A stretch of 64,000 nucleotides of DNA from CAWUEZ02 sp963921355. Lineage in GTDB: Bacteria > Pseudomonadota > Alphaproteobacteria > Thalassobaculales > Thalassobaculaceae. Positions 1 to 8,043 of this stretch are shown here, one piece after another (within the stretch, counting starts at the first letter, position 1; each line of letters begins with the position of its first letter). The notes under the pieces were generated by a model. It ran no database searches and was not told the DNA's origin. It saw only the letters and a program-made list of their open reading frames with translations. The stretch covers positions 2,542,001 to 2,606,000 of the forward strand of contig OZ001190.1 of the NCBI GenBank assembly GCA_963921355.3, read 5' to 3'. Position numbers and translations under genes: made by a program.

Positions 1-2
1 AG

Positions 3-299
3 ACGGTCGCCCTCGGCATTCATGTCGCCGCCACCCGTCCTATCGATATCCCTGCGATCGCGCACGCCTGGAAGGCCGCGGTGTTCGTCGGCCTGACCAG
101 TGCGCTCGGCTCAGCCGGATGGTTCACCGCGATGACGATTGAGCGGGCGTCCTATGTGAAGGTGATCGGGCAGGTGGAGTTCGTGCTGGCAATCGCGGTT
201 TCCACTCTGGTCTTCAAGGAGCGTTCGACCGTGCGGGAACTGGTCGGCATGAGCCTGGTCGCATTCGGCATTGTTGTGCTGCTGCTCTATGCGAAATAG
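3..299 (+). CDS. EamA/DMT-family transporter, C-terminal fragment
   Basis: The frame is open to the left edge, so only the last 98 residues are present and the start lies outside the window. The fragment is very hydrophobic, with about three membrane helices, and ends in the usual DMT pattern: a helix containing VEFVLAIAVSTLVFKERS, a short loop, then a last helix GMSLVAFGIVVLLLYAK. The E-R pair after the penultimate helix is typical of the second EamA repeat. It probably exports a small metabolite across the inner membrane; the substrate cannot be read from the sequence. Confidence 0.8.
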   Translation, partial: TVALGIHVAATRPIDIPAIAHAWKAAVFVGLTSALGSAGWFTAMTIERASYVKVIGQVEFVLAIAVSTLVFKERSTVRELVGMSLVAFGIVVLLLYAK

Positions 300-323
300 G
301 GACAGGGTTCTAAAGTCGGCGTC

Positions 324-641
324 ATGTCTGAGAGCGAAGACAACGAGAAGCCCAGTTTCTGGCAGAGCCCGGTCACCCGAGGTGTGCTTAACGGCATCGT
401 CTTTGTCGGCCTGTTGATGGCGATGCAGGTCCAGGGACTGTTTCAGGCGCCCCGGCCGCTGACCGAGGAGTCGGTGGTCCAGCATGTGATCGCCGGCTGC
501 ATTTTCGGTTTCATCATGTATCTCGTCGAACTCTGGAAGCTGCGGCGTCGCACCAACGCCGCCAAGGCAGCCCGCGACACGGTCCGGGCCAAGCTCGAGG
601 ATGAGGACGACCGCCCGACGGGCAGCGGCAAGTCCGACTGA
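324..641 (+). CDS. Small two-helix membrane protein of unknown function
   Basis: A 105-residue protein starting at an ATG 24 bases after the preceding transporter. It has a polar N-terminus, a hydrophobic segment at about residues 20-40, a second at about 57-72, and a highly charged C-terminal tail (residues 73-105) rich in Arg/Lys then Asp/Glu. I do not recognise the family. The short gap suggests co-transcription with the DMT gene. Composition and codon use look like the neighbours, so it is probably a real gene. Confidence 0.6.
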   Translation: MSESEDNEKPSFWQSPVTRGVLNGIVFVGLLMAMQVQGLFQAPRPLTEESVVQHVIAGCIFGFIMYLVELWKLRRRTNAAKAARDTVRAKLEDEDDRPTGSGKSD

Positions 642-665
642 CATGACCGCAAGCAAGGGGGCGGC

Positions 666-2039
666 GTGACGGACAGGATCGCTGCCCTGACGCCGCGCGG
701 TGCCGGCCATCAGTTCGTGATTTACGGCGATGCCTGCGCCGGCGAGTCCGGCGGCCGGCACGCTGCGACCTTCGCGGCGTTGAACACCGTCGTCCAGCGG
801 TTGGACCCGGCGCCCGAGTTCATCGTCTTTCCCGGCGACGAGGTGATCGGTCTGACGCGCGACGAGACGGTGTTGCGCGCCCAGTGACGATACTGGTTCG
901 AGGTCGAAATGGGTTGGCTCGACCGCGACCGCATCCCGCTCTACCACGTCACCGCCAATCACACGGTCTACGACGCGATGAGCGAACGGGTGTTTGCCGA
1001 TGTCATGGCGCACCTGCCGGCCAATGGCCCGGCCGACCAGATCGGCCTGTCGTACTGGGTCCGTCGCGGCGATCTCCTGATGGTGTTCGTGAACACCATG
1101 ACCCTGGCCCTTGGGGGCGAGGGGCATGTCGAGACCGAGTGGCTTGCCGCCACCCTGGCGGCTCAGAACGACGCCCGGGTGAAGCTGGTGGTCGGCCACC
1201 ATCCGGTGTTCCCGGTCAACGGGTTCGAGGCGCCGTTTCAGCGCGAGGTCGGACCGCCCCATGGGGCAGCGCTCTGGGACTTGCTGGTGGAGCACCGGGT
1301 CCTCGCCTATGTCTGCAGCCACATCCTGGCCTTCGACGTCCAGGTCCATCGCGGTGTGCTTCAGATCACCACGGCCGGGGCCGGGACGGCGCATCGGATG
1401 CCGGAAGGTGTGGAGTATCTGCACGCGGTGCAGGCGGTGATCGATGACGATGGGCTGCGGTACCAGGTGCTGGACGCGGATGGCCATCGGCGCGAGGGTC
1501 TCCGGTGGCCGCCGGACCTGCCACCGGTCTCCGGCTGGGCCGAACTGTCGGATGGGACCGGGGACGGAGCGCCACCGGCGCATGGACCTTTGGATGCTGC
1601 GATCCGGGCCTGGAGGGTCGTCGGCCGGACCGGCGGGTCCGCAGGCTCTCAGACTCTGATCGAGGGGAGCGGCGAGGGCGCAGCGCTCGCCCCGATCTGG
1701 GTCGGGCTGACCGGCGGCGATCAGAGGCTGACGATCGTGCGCGGGTCGGCGCCGGGGCGCAGCCCGATCATGTGGTTCGGCCCGTCGCTTGGATCCGAGC
1801 GACCCCTCGACCTGCAGATCGCCCTGCACGGCGGGATGGGGCCGGGCGGTCTGTTGTGGCGTCCCGGCGAGGATACGCCGTGGTCGTCGATGCGCGGTGC
1901 GTCGGCGACCGGGGTCGAGGGGCTTGGGCCGGTCAGGCGCTGGTCGATCGGCGAAGGCGCCGGTGGATCTGACGACCGCCCGTTTCGCGGCCAGGATCTT
2001 CGGGTCTGGACGACGCATGCCCTACAAGGTGAACTGTAG
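666..2039 (+). pseudogene. Metallophosphoesterase-type gene interrupted by in-frame TGA
   Basis: One frame runs from GTG 666 to the TAG at 2037-2039, interrupted only by TGA at 885-887. Both sides are homologous-looking calcineurin-type phosphoesterase. Before the stop are the GDACAGES and FPGDEVIG metal-site motifs; after it are a degenerate NH motif (TANHTVYD), VVGHHPVF and a CSHILAFD segment near the family's last His motif. The peptide after the stop (RYWFEVEMG) follows directly in register, and Trp (TGG) would be the natural residue at the stop. Translation could restart at ATG 909, but that product would lack the first metal ligands. Either a nonsense mutation, a sequencing error or readthrough (the next base is C, a leaky context) would explain it. 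The C-terminal 150 residues are Gly/Pro-rich and unassigned. Confidence 0.65.
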
Positions 2040-2090
2040 GACCAGAGAGCGGGTGCCGACTCGAACCCCGCCGTGCCGGGAGGAGCAACC

Positions 2091-2981
2091 ATGATCAGCG
2101 CCGCCGATGTCGCGTTCTATCACGAGCACGGATACCTGGTTGTCGACGCGGTCTACGCGCCGGAGGAGGTGGCGGCGATGCGGTCTGCCCTGGCCGGACT
2201 GGTCGACCGTGCCCGGGGCCTGACCGAGCATGACTCGGTCTATGATCTCGAGCCCGGTCACACCCCCGAGAATCCCCGGGTGCGGCGGATCAAGGAGCCG
2301 TTCGCGGTCGACCCGCTGTTCCGGGACATGGTCGAGCATCCGAACCTGATCGCGGTGCTCTCAAAGATCGTCTCGCCGGACCTGCGGCTCCATGGCGGCA
2401 AGATCAACATCAAGGCGGCCCAGTACGGCTCACCGGTGGAGTGGCACCAGGATTGGGCGTTCTACCCGCACACCAATGACGATGTGCTGGCTGTCGGCGT
2501 GCTGCTGGAAGATGCGACCGAGGAGAACGGCCCGCTGATGGTAGTCCCCGGCTCCCACAAGGGACCAACCTTCGACCACCATGTCGACGGCAGTTTCGCA
2601 GGCGCGATGGACCCCGGGGCCTGCGACATCGACTTCGCGAAGGCCGTGTCCCTGACCGGCAAGGCCGGCGCCTGCACCTTCCACCACGTCCGCATGGTGC
2701 ACGGATCCGCCCAGAACCGCTCCGGCCGCGACCGACCCTTGCTCCTGTATCAGGTCGCCGCGGCGGATGCCTGGGACCTGCGCGGTTTGGAGGACGATTG
2801 GGCTGAGTACGAAAGCCGGATGATCGCCGGGTCGTCGACCGTGGTTCCCAGGATCGTCGACTGCCCGGTGCGGATGCCCTACCCGAAAGCCAAACGGGAG
2901 GGTTCGATCTACGAGAACCAGACGGCGGTGAAGAACCGCTATTTCGCGTTCGATCCCCAGGCCGGGACCGCCGCCGAGTGA
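2091..2981 (+). CDS. Phytanoyl-CoA dioxygenase (PhyH) family protein
   Basis: A 296-residue Fe(II)/2-oxoglutarate oxygenase. Start chosen at ATG 2091 because a strong ribosome site GGGAGGAG lies at 2078-2085; an upstream in-frame GTG at 2073 would put this site inside the gene. The metal triad is visible: WHQDW supplies His119 and Asp121, and HHVRMVHGSA supplies the distal His near 204, followed by Arg residues near 210 that can bind the 2-oxoglutarate carboxylate. N-terminal FYHEHGYLVV is the usual PhyH opening. It should hydroxylate a small or acyl substrate in the cytoplasm; the substrate is unknown. It lies 51 bases after the broken phosphoesterase gene. Confidence 0.88.
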   Translation: MISAADVAFYHEHGYLVVDAVYAPEEVAAMRSALAGLVDRARGLTEHDSVYDLEPGHTPENPRVRRIKEPFAVDPLFRDMVEHPNLIAVLSKIVSPDLRLHGGKINIKAAQYGSPVEWHQDWAFYPHTNDDVLAVGVLLEDATEENGPLMVVPGSHKGPTFDHHVDGSFAGAMDPGACDIDFAKAVSLTGKAGACTFHHVRMVHGSAQNRSGRDRPLLLYQVAAADAWDLRGLEDDWAEYESRMIAGSSTVVPRIVDCPVRMPYPKAKREGSIYENQTAVKNRYFAFDPQAGTAAE

Positions 2982-3014
2982 GCCGCCGAGTGAACCGCAG
3001 GACGGGCTGACCGG

Positions 3015-3815
3015 TCAGGTGACCAGGTTCAGCAGACCGGAACCCGGGTTGGCGGTGGCGATCTGGCCGGCGATCTGCTGGGCGGCATAGACCGCGGCAC
3101 CGGCGCTTGCCGTCGATCGGTTGTCCTGCAGATCGGCGTTCACCAGGAACCTGGTCAGGAACTTGTCCAGATACTCCGGGTCGTCGAACTTCTCGATATC
3201 GACCCCGGCTTCAACCAGGGCGACCTGTTTGTCGACGCTCTGCAATGCGATCTGCGGCGGCAGGTTCAGCGCCGTCAGCGCGATGTCACGGGTCAGGTTG
3301 TTTCCGAGCAGCTCGACCGGATCACCGATTGTCGGGGCGATGCGCTTGAAGAACAGGGCCTGGCGCGCCCGTTCGCTCTCGAACCCAATGGCCCGCTCGC
3401 CCGCCAGGGTCTTGAACCGGTCGATCAGCTCGTTCTGACCCGACGTTGTCGTGAGCTGTGTCACCCCGCGGGTTGGAACGTCGAAGAAGGCCGCGATCTC
3501 GCGGTAGCGGACATCCCGCAGGAAGAAGGCGAGGCCTTCGGGGCCACCCTCGATCGCCGCTTTGACGAAGGCGGTCTTGTCGATCTCCGAGCCGAGATCG
3601 AAGGCGTCGAGCACGAAAGAGAACAGGCGGCGGTCGGCAATCAGTTCGTCCAGGCTGGTGATCGACTCTGCGCGATCCTGGAACTCATCAATCCGGCGCT
3701 GCACCGTCGGATCCCGTTCGATCCGCTCGGCCCGGGCGTCGGTGGACTTCTGCGCCGACAGATAGACCGCCAGTGAACTGAGGCTGGTGGCGCCGGCTCC
3801 GGCAACGATGGCCAT
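3015..3815 (-). CDS. DUF1217 family protein
   Basis: A 266-residue soluble, mostly helical protein. The segment with IDEFQDRAESITSLDELIADRRLFSF, discussed here only by its ends, matches the DUF1217 pattern in which repeated blocks of the form 'ELIADRRLFSFVLDAFDL' occur. Such proteins are often found near alphaproteobacterial flagellar genes, but their role is not established. Start ATG 3815 has a strong ribosome site TAGGAGG that overlaps the stop codon of the upstream gene, with only 9 bases between the two genes, so the pair is one transcript and probably one functional unit. No signal peptide or membrane segment is seen. Confidence 0.75.
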   Translation of the reverse strand: MAIVAGAGATSLSSLAVYLSAQKSTDARAERIERDPTVQRRIDEFQDRAESITSLDELIADRRLFSFVLDAFDLGSEIDKTAFVKAAIEGGPEGLAFFLRDVRYREIAAFFDVPTRGVTQLTTTSGQNELIDRFKTLAGERAIGFESERARQALFFKRIAPTIGDPVELLGNNLTRDIALTALNLPPQIALQSVDKQVALVEAGVDIEKFDDPEYLDKFLTRFLVNADLQDNRSTASAGAAVYAAQQIAGQIATANPGSGLLNLVT

Positions 3816-3824
3816 GTCTGCCTC

Positions 3825-5402
3825 CTACAGCGTCAGGTCGACGACGATGCCGGCCTTGTTCGAGCCGTCATCCAGCACGAACTGGCCTTTCGCCACGGTC
3901 GACACATTGTTCTGCACCTCCGCGTAGTACTGGGTGACCTGCTGGTTGGTGCCGTTGGCGGACAGAATGAACAGCCGGTCTTCGTCCAGCGACCCGGAGG
4001 CGAGCAGATCGTCGATGGTCTGCCCGGTGGCGGTCGACGTCACGCCGGTCAGCGACCCGTCGATGGCGGCGGAGATCTGTGCGGCGATCGTGGTGTTGTC
4101 GTCGGCCCCGCCGGCGGTGATCGAGATGTTGGTGGTGCCGGTGCCGTCACTGACATCGAGGGTTAGGACATCCCCGGTTTCGACCGTGCCGCCGACCTGA
4201 ACCTCGTAGACGCCGGCCACCTGCTCCACGCCCTGGACGGTGATGCCGTCGTCGGTCAGAGACTGGGTGAGATCGGTGCCCTCGGCCTGGTTGGCCGTGG
4301 TGTTCGTAATGTTCACGGCCTGGGCGCTACCGCCGCCACCGTCGATCGTCGAGGTCGAGAGGGTGAACGGCGTTCCGGCATTCTGCGCGGTGATCGTGAA
4401 CTCGCCGGCATTGGCCGTCGGCGCGGCGATCACGTCGCCGTTGACGTCGGCGCTGGCGTTGATCGCCGCGACCAGCGCATCGCGAATGGTGTCTTCGTCA
4501 TCGGCGCCGCCGGTCACTACGGTGAAGTCGAACCCGTTCACGGTCGTGGTGAAGGAATCACCGTTGGCGACCTGGAAGACGTCGAGGGTGTCCTGCTGGG
4601 CGATCGTCGCGGCATTGGTGGTCGACAGGCTGTCCAGAGTGAAAGATGCCCCGGTCGCGTCGCCCTGAACCGTCAGGGTCGAGCCGGAGGAGGTTGCGTT
4701 GATCAGGCTGGCATCGTTGCCATAGAAGTCGTTGATCGCGGTCGCCAACCCGGCGGCGACGTCGTCCGGATTGGTCGTCGTCGCGGTGTAGGAAATCGGC
4801 CCGGAGCCGTCGAGTTCGATGCTGAAGGTATCGCCGACCTCGACCGTCGCGCCCACCGCGATCGCGCGCTCTTCCCGCACCGCCGTCACGGCGGCGGTGA
4901 TCTCGGAGACCGACAGGGTCGGGGCGATGCCGTCGGAATCCGAGTCCGAGGCCGTCACGTTGGTGAAGGTCAGGGCCGTGCCGTCGGTGGCGCCGGTCAC
5001 CGTCAGGTCGGTCGACCCGCTGAGCTCCGCCGTCGTCGGGTCGCCATCGTCGAAGCCGAACAGCTCGCCCTCGTTGTCGATCGCCCCGTTGCCATTCACG
5101 TCATAGCCGAGAAGTCCCAGATTGCTGCCGTTGCGCGCCTGCAGATCGGCCACCGCCTGGGCGAGGTGGGTCTCGTCGTCGAGGTTCTGGGTGCTGAGGT
5201 CGCTGCCGTCGCGGGTCCGGAATGTCGGAACCACCGACGACCCGTCTTCGTCGTTGGCAGCCTGTTGCTCCGCCAGTTCGTCCAGCAGCCTCTGGAGTTC
5301 CGTGCCCGCCAGCGGGTCGAACTCGTCCTCGCCGCCGAGGATGTTGTTGATGTTGGCGATCTGAGACGGACTCAGGAATGTGTTGTTAACCAAGGTGACC
5401 AT
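3825..5402 (-). CDS. Acidic three-repeat surface or secreted protein, unknown
   Basis: A 525-residue, very acidic, Thr/Ala/Asp/Gly-rich protein with almost no Cys and few Lys. Residues 1-95 form an N-terminal part with no signal peptide. Residues 101-113 hold an EF-hand or dockerin-like loop (DVNGNGAIDNEGE). Three beta-rich units follow at about 189-259, 279-350 and 403-483, each of the form 'V-x-x-GD-[TSV]-[FL]-x-[IVT]-x-[LV]-[DN]-G ... I-A-x-A-[IL]-x-x-A-I-[ND] ... [LF]-T-[IV]-[QT]', the sort of module seen in adhesins, phage tail proteins and flagellin-like proteins. The C-terminus ends in VDLTL. Lack of a Sec signal suggests type I or flagellar-type export, which is inference. It is the first gene of an operon with the DUF1217 gene. 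Confidence 0.7.
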   Translation of the reverse strand: MVTLVNNTFLSPSQIANINNILGGEDEFDPLAGTELQRLLDELAEQQAANDEDGSSVVPTFRTRDGSDLSTQNLDDETHLAQAVADLQARNGSNLGLLGYDVNGNGAIDNEGELFGFDDGDPTTAELSGSTDLTVTGATDGTALTFTNVTASDSDSDGIAPTLSVSEITAAVTAVREERAIAVGATVEVGDTFSIELDGSGPISYTATTTNPDDVAAGLATAINDFYGNDASLINATSSGSTLTVQGDATGASFTLDSLSTTNAATIAQQDTLDVFQVANGDSFTTTVNGFDFTVVTGGADDEDTIRDALVAAINASADVNGDVIAAPTANAGEFTITAQNAGTPFTLSTSTIDGGGGSAQAVNITNTTANQAEGTDLTQSLTDDGITVQGVEQVAGVYEVQVGGTVETGDVLTLDVSDGTGTTNISITAGGADDNTTIAAQISAAIDGSLTGVTSTATGQTIDDLLASGSLDEDRLFILSANGTNQQVTQYYAEVQNNVSTVAKGQFVLDDGSNKAGIVVDLTL

Positions 5403-5895
5403 TGATTTTCCCCACTCTTATCGGCACAGCTCGCAGCCAATTCTTGGCCTGGGATGCTTGGTCGAGCAGCTGCTAAGTCTATGGCCGATGAAAGCCTACT
5501 TCTTGAAGGCTTGTACGCAATTTTACTATGCGAACCGTTAGCATTATCTCGAGTCTACTATATCTCTAGTGTGTTAACGATCTGTTAATAATTGTAATTG
5601 TGGATTTATTTATTTGTAATTTACTTATAATATGAAAAAAACTGTGTGTTTGTGGTTTCGACGCTCGGGAACATGCTGGGTTCCGGCGCACGCAGCCGAT
5701 CCGCCGATCGTCTGGTTTGGGCATGTGGCGGGGAATAGAGACATCCAACGCAGCGGCACTGGCCATTCTGCGAGATCGGGAGAGGTTACGGGCTGGTTGC
5801 GTCTTTTTTGGAATTAATTCACTGATACGAGATCCGTTCTCTCTGAAATCGGAACGATTATGTCCGACCAGTCAACCGCCAGGAGAGAGCGACCC
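5403..5895. other. 493-base gene-free AT-rich promoter island
   Basis: No convincing gene lies here. Bases about 5516-5650 are strongly AT-rich compared with the 65% or so GC around it, and include a GTTAAC-GATCT-GTTAA repeat near 5574-5590 and several TATAAT-like hexamers on both strands. It separates the divergent acidic-repeat gene (minus) and AhpD-like gene (plus) and probably carries the promoters of both. Short open frames here (for example 5566-5766 minus) have no coding character. Confidence 0.5.
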
Positions 5896-6459
5896 ATGAC
5901 CGACTTCCAGATCCACACCAAAGAGACCGCCCCGGCCGGCAGCGTTCCGTTCATGGAAGCCGCCGAGAAGAAGTTCGGCTTCGTCCCGAACCTGATCGCC
6001 ACGCTCGCGGAATCGCCGACCGCCGTTGAGGCCTACCTGACGATTGCCGGGATCAACGCGACGTCCTCGTTCTCCCCGGCCGAGCAGCAGGTGGTCCTGC
6101 TCACGGCGAACTACGAGAACGAATGCCACTACTGCATGGCCGCCCATACCGGGGCCGCCAAGATGGCCAGGCTGGACGACGCTGCGATCGCAGCCCTGCG
6201 CGCCGGGACGCCCATTCCCGACGCCAGGCTCGAAGCCCTCAGCACGTTCACCCGCAAGGTCGTTGTCGAGCGTGGCTGGGTGCAGCCGCGTGATGTCGAG
6301 GCTCTCCTCGCTGCCGGATTTACCAAGGCGCAGGTCCTGGAGGTCATCGCCGGCGTCGCCGTCAAGACCATCTCGAACTACGTCAACCACGTCGCCGAAA
6401 CCCCGGTCGACGCCAAGTTCGCGCCGTTCACCTGGGAGAAACCCGCCCAGGCGGCATGA
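5896..6459 (+). CDS. AhpD-like carboxymuconolactone decarboxylase family protein
   Basis: A 187-residue alkylhydroperoxidase-like protein. The redox motif is intact: ENECHYCMAAH gives Glu76, Cys77, Cys80 and His84, the proton-relay arrangement of AhpD-type peroxidases. Start set at ATG 5896, preceded by AGGAGAG at 5881-5887; an upstream ATG at 5860 would overrun this site. It likely reduces peroxides with thiol cofactors in the cytoplasm, although many members have no assigned substrate. It stands alone downstream of the AT-rich region, with the peptidase gene 62 bases after it. Confidence 0.85.
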   Translation: MTDFQIHTKETAPAGSVPFMEAAEKKFGFVPNLIATLAESPTAVEAYLTIAGINATSSFSPAEQQVVLLTANYENECHYCMAAHTGAAKMARLDDAAIAALRAGTPIPDARLEALSTFTRKVVVERGWVQPRDVEALLAAGFTKAQVLEVIAGVAVKTISNYVNHVAETPVDAKFAPFTWEKPAQAA

Positions 6460-6521
6460 CGGACCTTCCAACGTGAGGGACCCGGGACTACGGTCACTCC
6501 GCCGCGTTCGGAGGAGTGACC

Positions 6522-7652
6522 GTGATCCACATCTCAAGCCAGTTTGATTCCGGCAACATCGAGGTTGTCGACGCGGCCGATCCGTCGGACATCCGGCTGC
6601 GGATCCGCAAGGACGGGCAGTCCGATTTTTTCCAGTGGTTCTATTTCCGGGTCTCCGGAGCGCGCGGCGTTCCGCTGAGCCTGACGATCGAGAATGCCGG
6701 CGCCGCCAGCTACCCGAAGGGCTGGCAGGACTACCAGGCAGTGGTGTCCGACGACCGGACCGAGTGGCGCCGCACCGAGACCGACTATGACGGAACCCGG
6801 CTCACCATCCATCACACGCCCGCCGCCGATCTCACCTGGTTTGCCTATTTCGCACCGTACTCGCTGGAACAGCATGAGGATCTAGTCGCCTTTGCCCAGG
6901 CAAGCGGCCATGCGCGCGTGGAGCGGCTTGGCGCGACCTGCGAAGGCCGCGACCTGGATCTTCTGACTTTTGGCTCCGGGCCCAAGCCGCTTTGGATCAT
7001 CGGCCGACAGCATCCCGGCGAGAGCATGGCCGGCTGGTTCGTCGAGGGGCTGGTGGAGACGCTGTGTGACGATCAGGACCCGGTGGCGCGATCGCTGATG
7101 GCGGCGGCGACCCTCCACATCGTGCCGAACATGAACCCTGATGGCGTGTTTCGGGGGCATCTGCGGACCAACGCCGTCGGTGCCAATCTCAACCGGGAAT
7201 GGCGCGAGCCGAGCCTGGAGCGCAGCCCCGAGGTCTTCCACGTTGTGAACCGGATGACGGCGACCGGTGTGTCGATGTGCTTCGATGCGCATGGTGACGA
7301 AGGCCTGCCCTATGCCTTCATTGCCGGCTACGAAGGGGTCCCGGAGGTGAGCGCGGCGCACCTCGCACCTCTTAATCGGTTCCGCGACGAGCTCGCGCGC
7401 CTCAATCCGGATTTCCAGACCGAACGCGGCTATCCCAAGGCCTCGCCGGGCAAGGGCAACCTGACGACGTCGACCGGCCACATCGCCAATACCTTCCGGT
7501 GCCCGGCGATGACGCTGGAGATGCCGTTCAAGGACGCCGCCAACAATCCGATGCCGGAGGTCGGCTGGTCGCCCGACCGCTGCAAGGCGTTGGCGCGTCA
7601 TTGCCTCGATGTGATGCTGCTGATGATCGAAGACTGGGAGAGTGGGCTGTGA
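6522..7652 (+). CDS. M14 zinc carboxypeptidase, cytosolic carboxypeptidase-like
   Basis: A 376-residue metallopeptidase. An N-terminal beta domain (residues 1-115) with the FFQWFYFRV motif is characteristic of the cytosolic carboxypeptidase (Nna1/AGBL-like) branch. The zinc site follows: RQHPGES supplies His164 and Glu167, the third His is in FDAHGDEG (about 257), and TLEMPF carries the catalytic Glu near 333. Start GTG 6522 has GGAGG seven bases upstream; GTG 6516 is too close to that site. Bacterial members remove C-terminal amino acids from peptides, but the natural substrate is unknown. Its stop overlaps the start of the next gene by four bases (GTGA). Confidence 0.88.
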   Translation: MIHISSQFDSGNIEVVDAADPSDIRLRIRKDGQSDFFQWFYFRVSGARGVPLSLTIENAGAASYPKGWQDYQAVVSDDRTEWRRTETDYDGTRLTIHHTPAADLTWFAYFAPYSLEQHEDLVAFAQASGHARVERLGATCEGRDLDLLTFGSGPKPLWIIGRQHPGESMAGWFVEGLVETLCDDQDPVARSLMAAATLHIVPNMNPDGVFRGHLRTNAVGANLNREWREPSLERSPEVFHVVNRMTATGVSMCFDAHGDEGLPYAFIAGYEGVPEVSAAHLAPLNRFRDELARLNPDFQTERGYPKASPGKGNLTTSTGHIANTFRCPAMTLEMPFKDAANNPMPEVGWSPDRCKALARHCLDVMLLMIEDWESGL

Positions 7653-8005
7653 TCACGCTCTGGGGTTTGAAGAACTGCGATACCTGCAAGAAGGCGCGGG
7701 CCTGGCTCGACTCCAAGGGCGCGCTGTACGGTTTCAAGGATGTCCGCGCCGACGGCCTGACGGCAGAACAGGTGGAGACCTGGCTTCTGGCGACCGGAAC
7801 CGACACGCTGATCAACCGGCGCGGCACAACCTGGCGTGGCCTGGACGCCGCCCACCAGGCGATGGCCGACAGTGACGATACGGCGATTGCGCTGTTGCTT
7901 GGGCATCCCGCCCTGATCAAGCGTCCGGTTTTCGTGTTCGATGACGGCGAGGTGGTGGTCGGGTTCGCCAAACCCCAGCAGGCCGCCGTCGAGGCGCACC
8001 TGTGA
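7649..8005 (+). CDS. ArsC/Spx family reductase-like protein
   Basis: A 118-residue thioredoxin-fold protein beginning ITLWGLKNCDTCKKARAWL with Cys10 and Cys13, the N-terminal CxxC of the YffB/Spx branch rather than a true arsenate reductase, which has Cys with a distant Arg triad. Residues KRPVFVFDDG form the expected cis-Pro strand. It is probably a glutathione- or thiol-dependent reductase or regulator of unknown substrate. The GTG start is translationally coupled to the upstream M14 gene. No arsenic genes are nearby, so an arsenate role is unlikely. Confidence 0.82.
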   Translation: MITLWGLKNCDTCKKARAWLDSKGALYGFKDVRADGLTAEQVETWLLATGTDTLINRRGTTWRGLDAAHQAMADSDDTAIALLLGHPALIKRPVFVFDDGEVVVGFAKPQQAAVEAHL

Positions 8006-8043
8006 GCAGAACGCGATGAATTCCGAACGAAGGGCGCCTTGCG

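Noticed and set aside
885..887. Selenocysteine at the TGA of the phosphoesterase gene
   Set aside because: The position does not correspond to a catalytic Cys, no SECIS-like hairpin is obvious just downstream, and Trp explains the codon by one base.
111..2018. A 635-residue minus-strand open frame opposite the phosphoesterase gene
   Set aside because: The plus-strand frame has recognisable catalytic motifs; the opposite frame has none and is His/Arg/Pro-rich.
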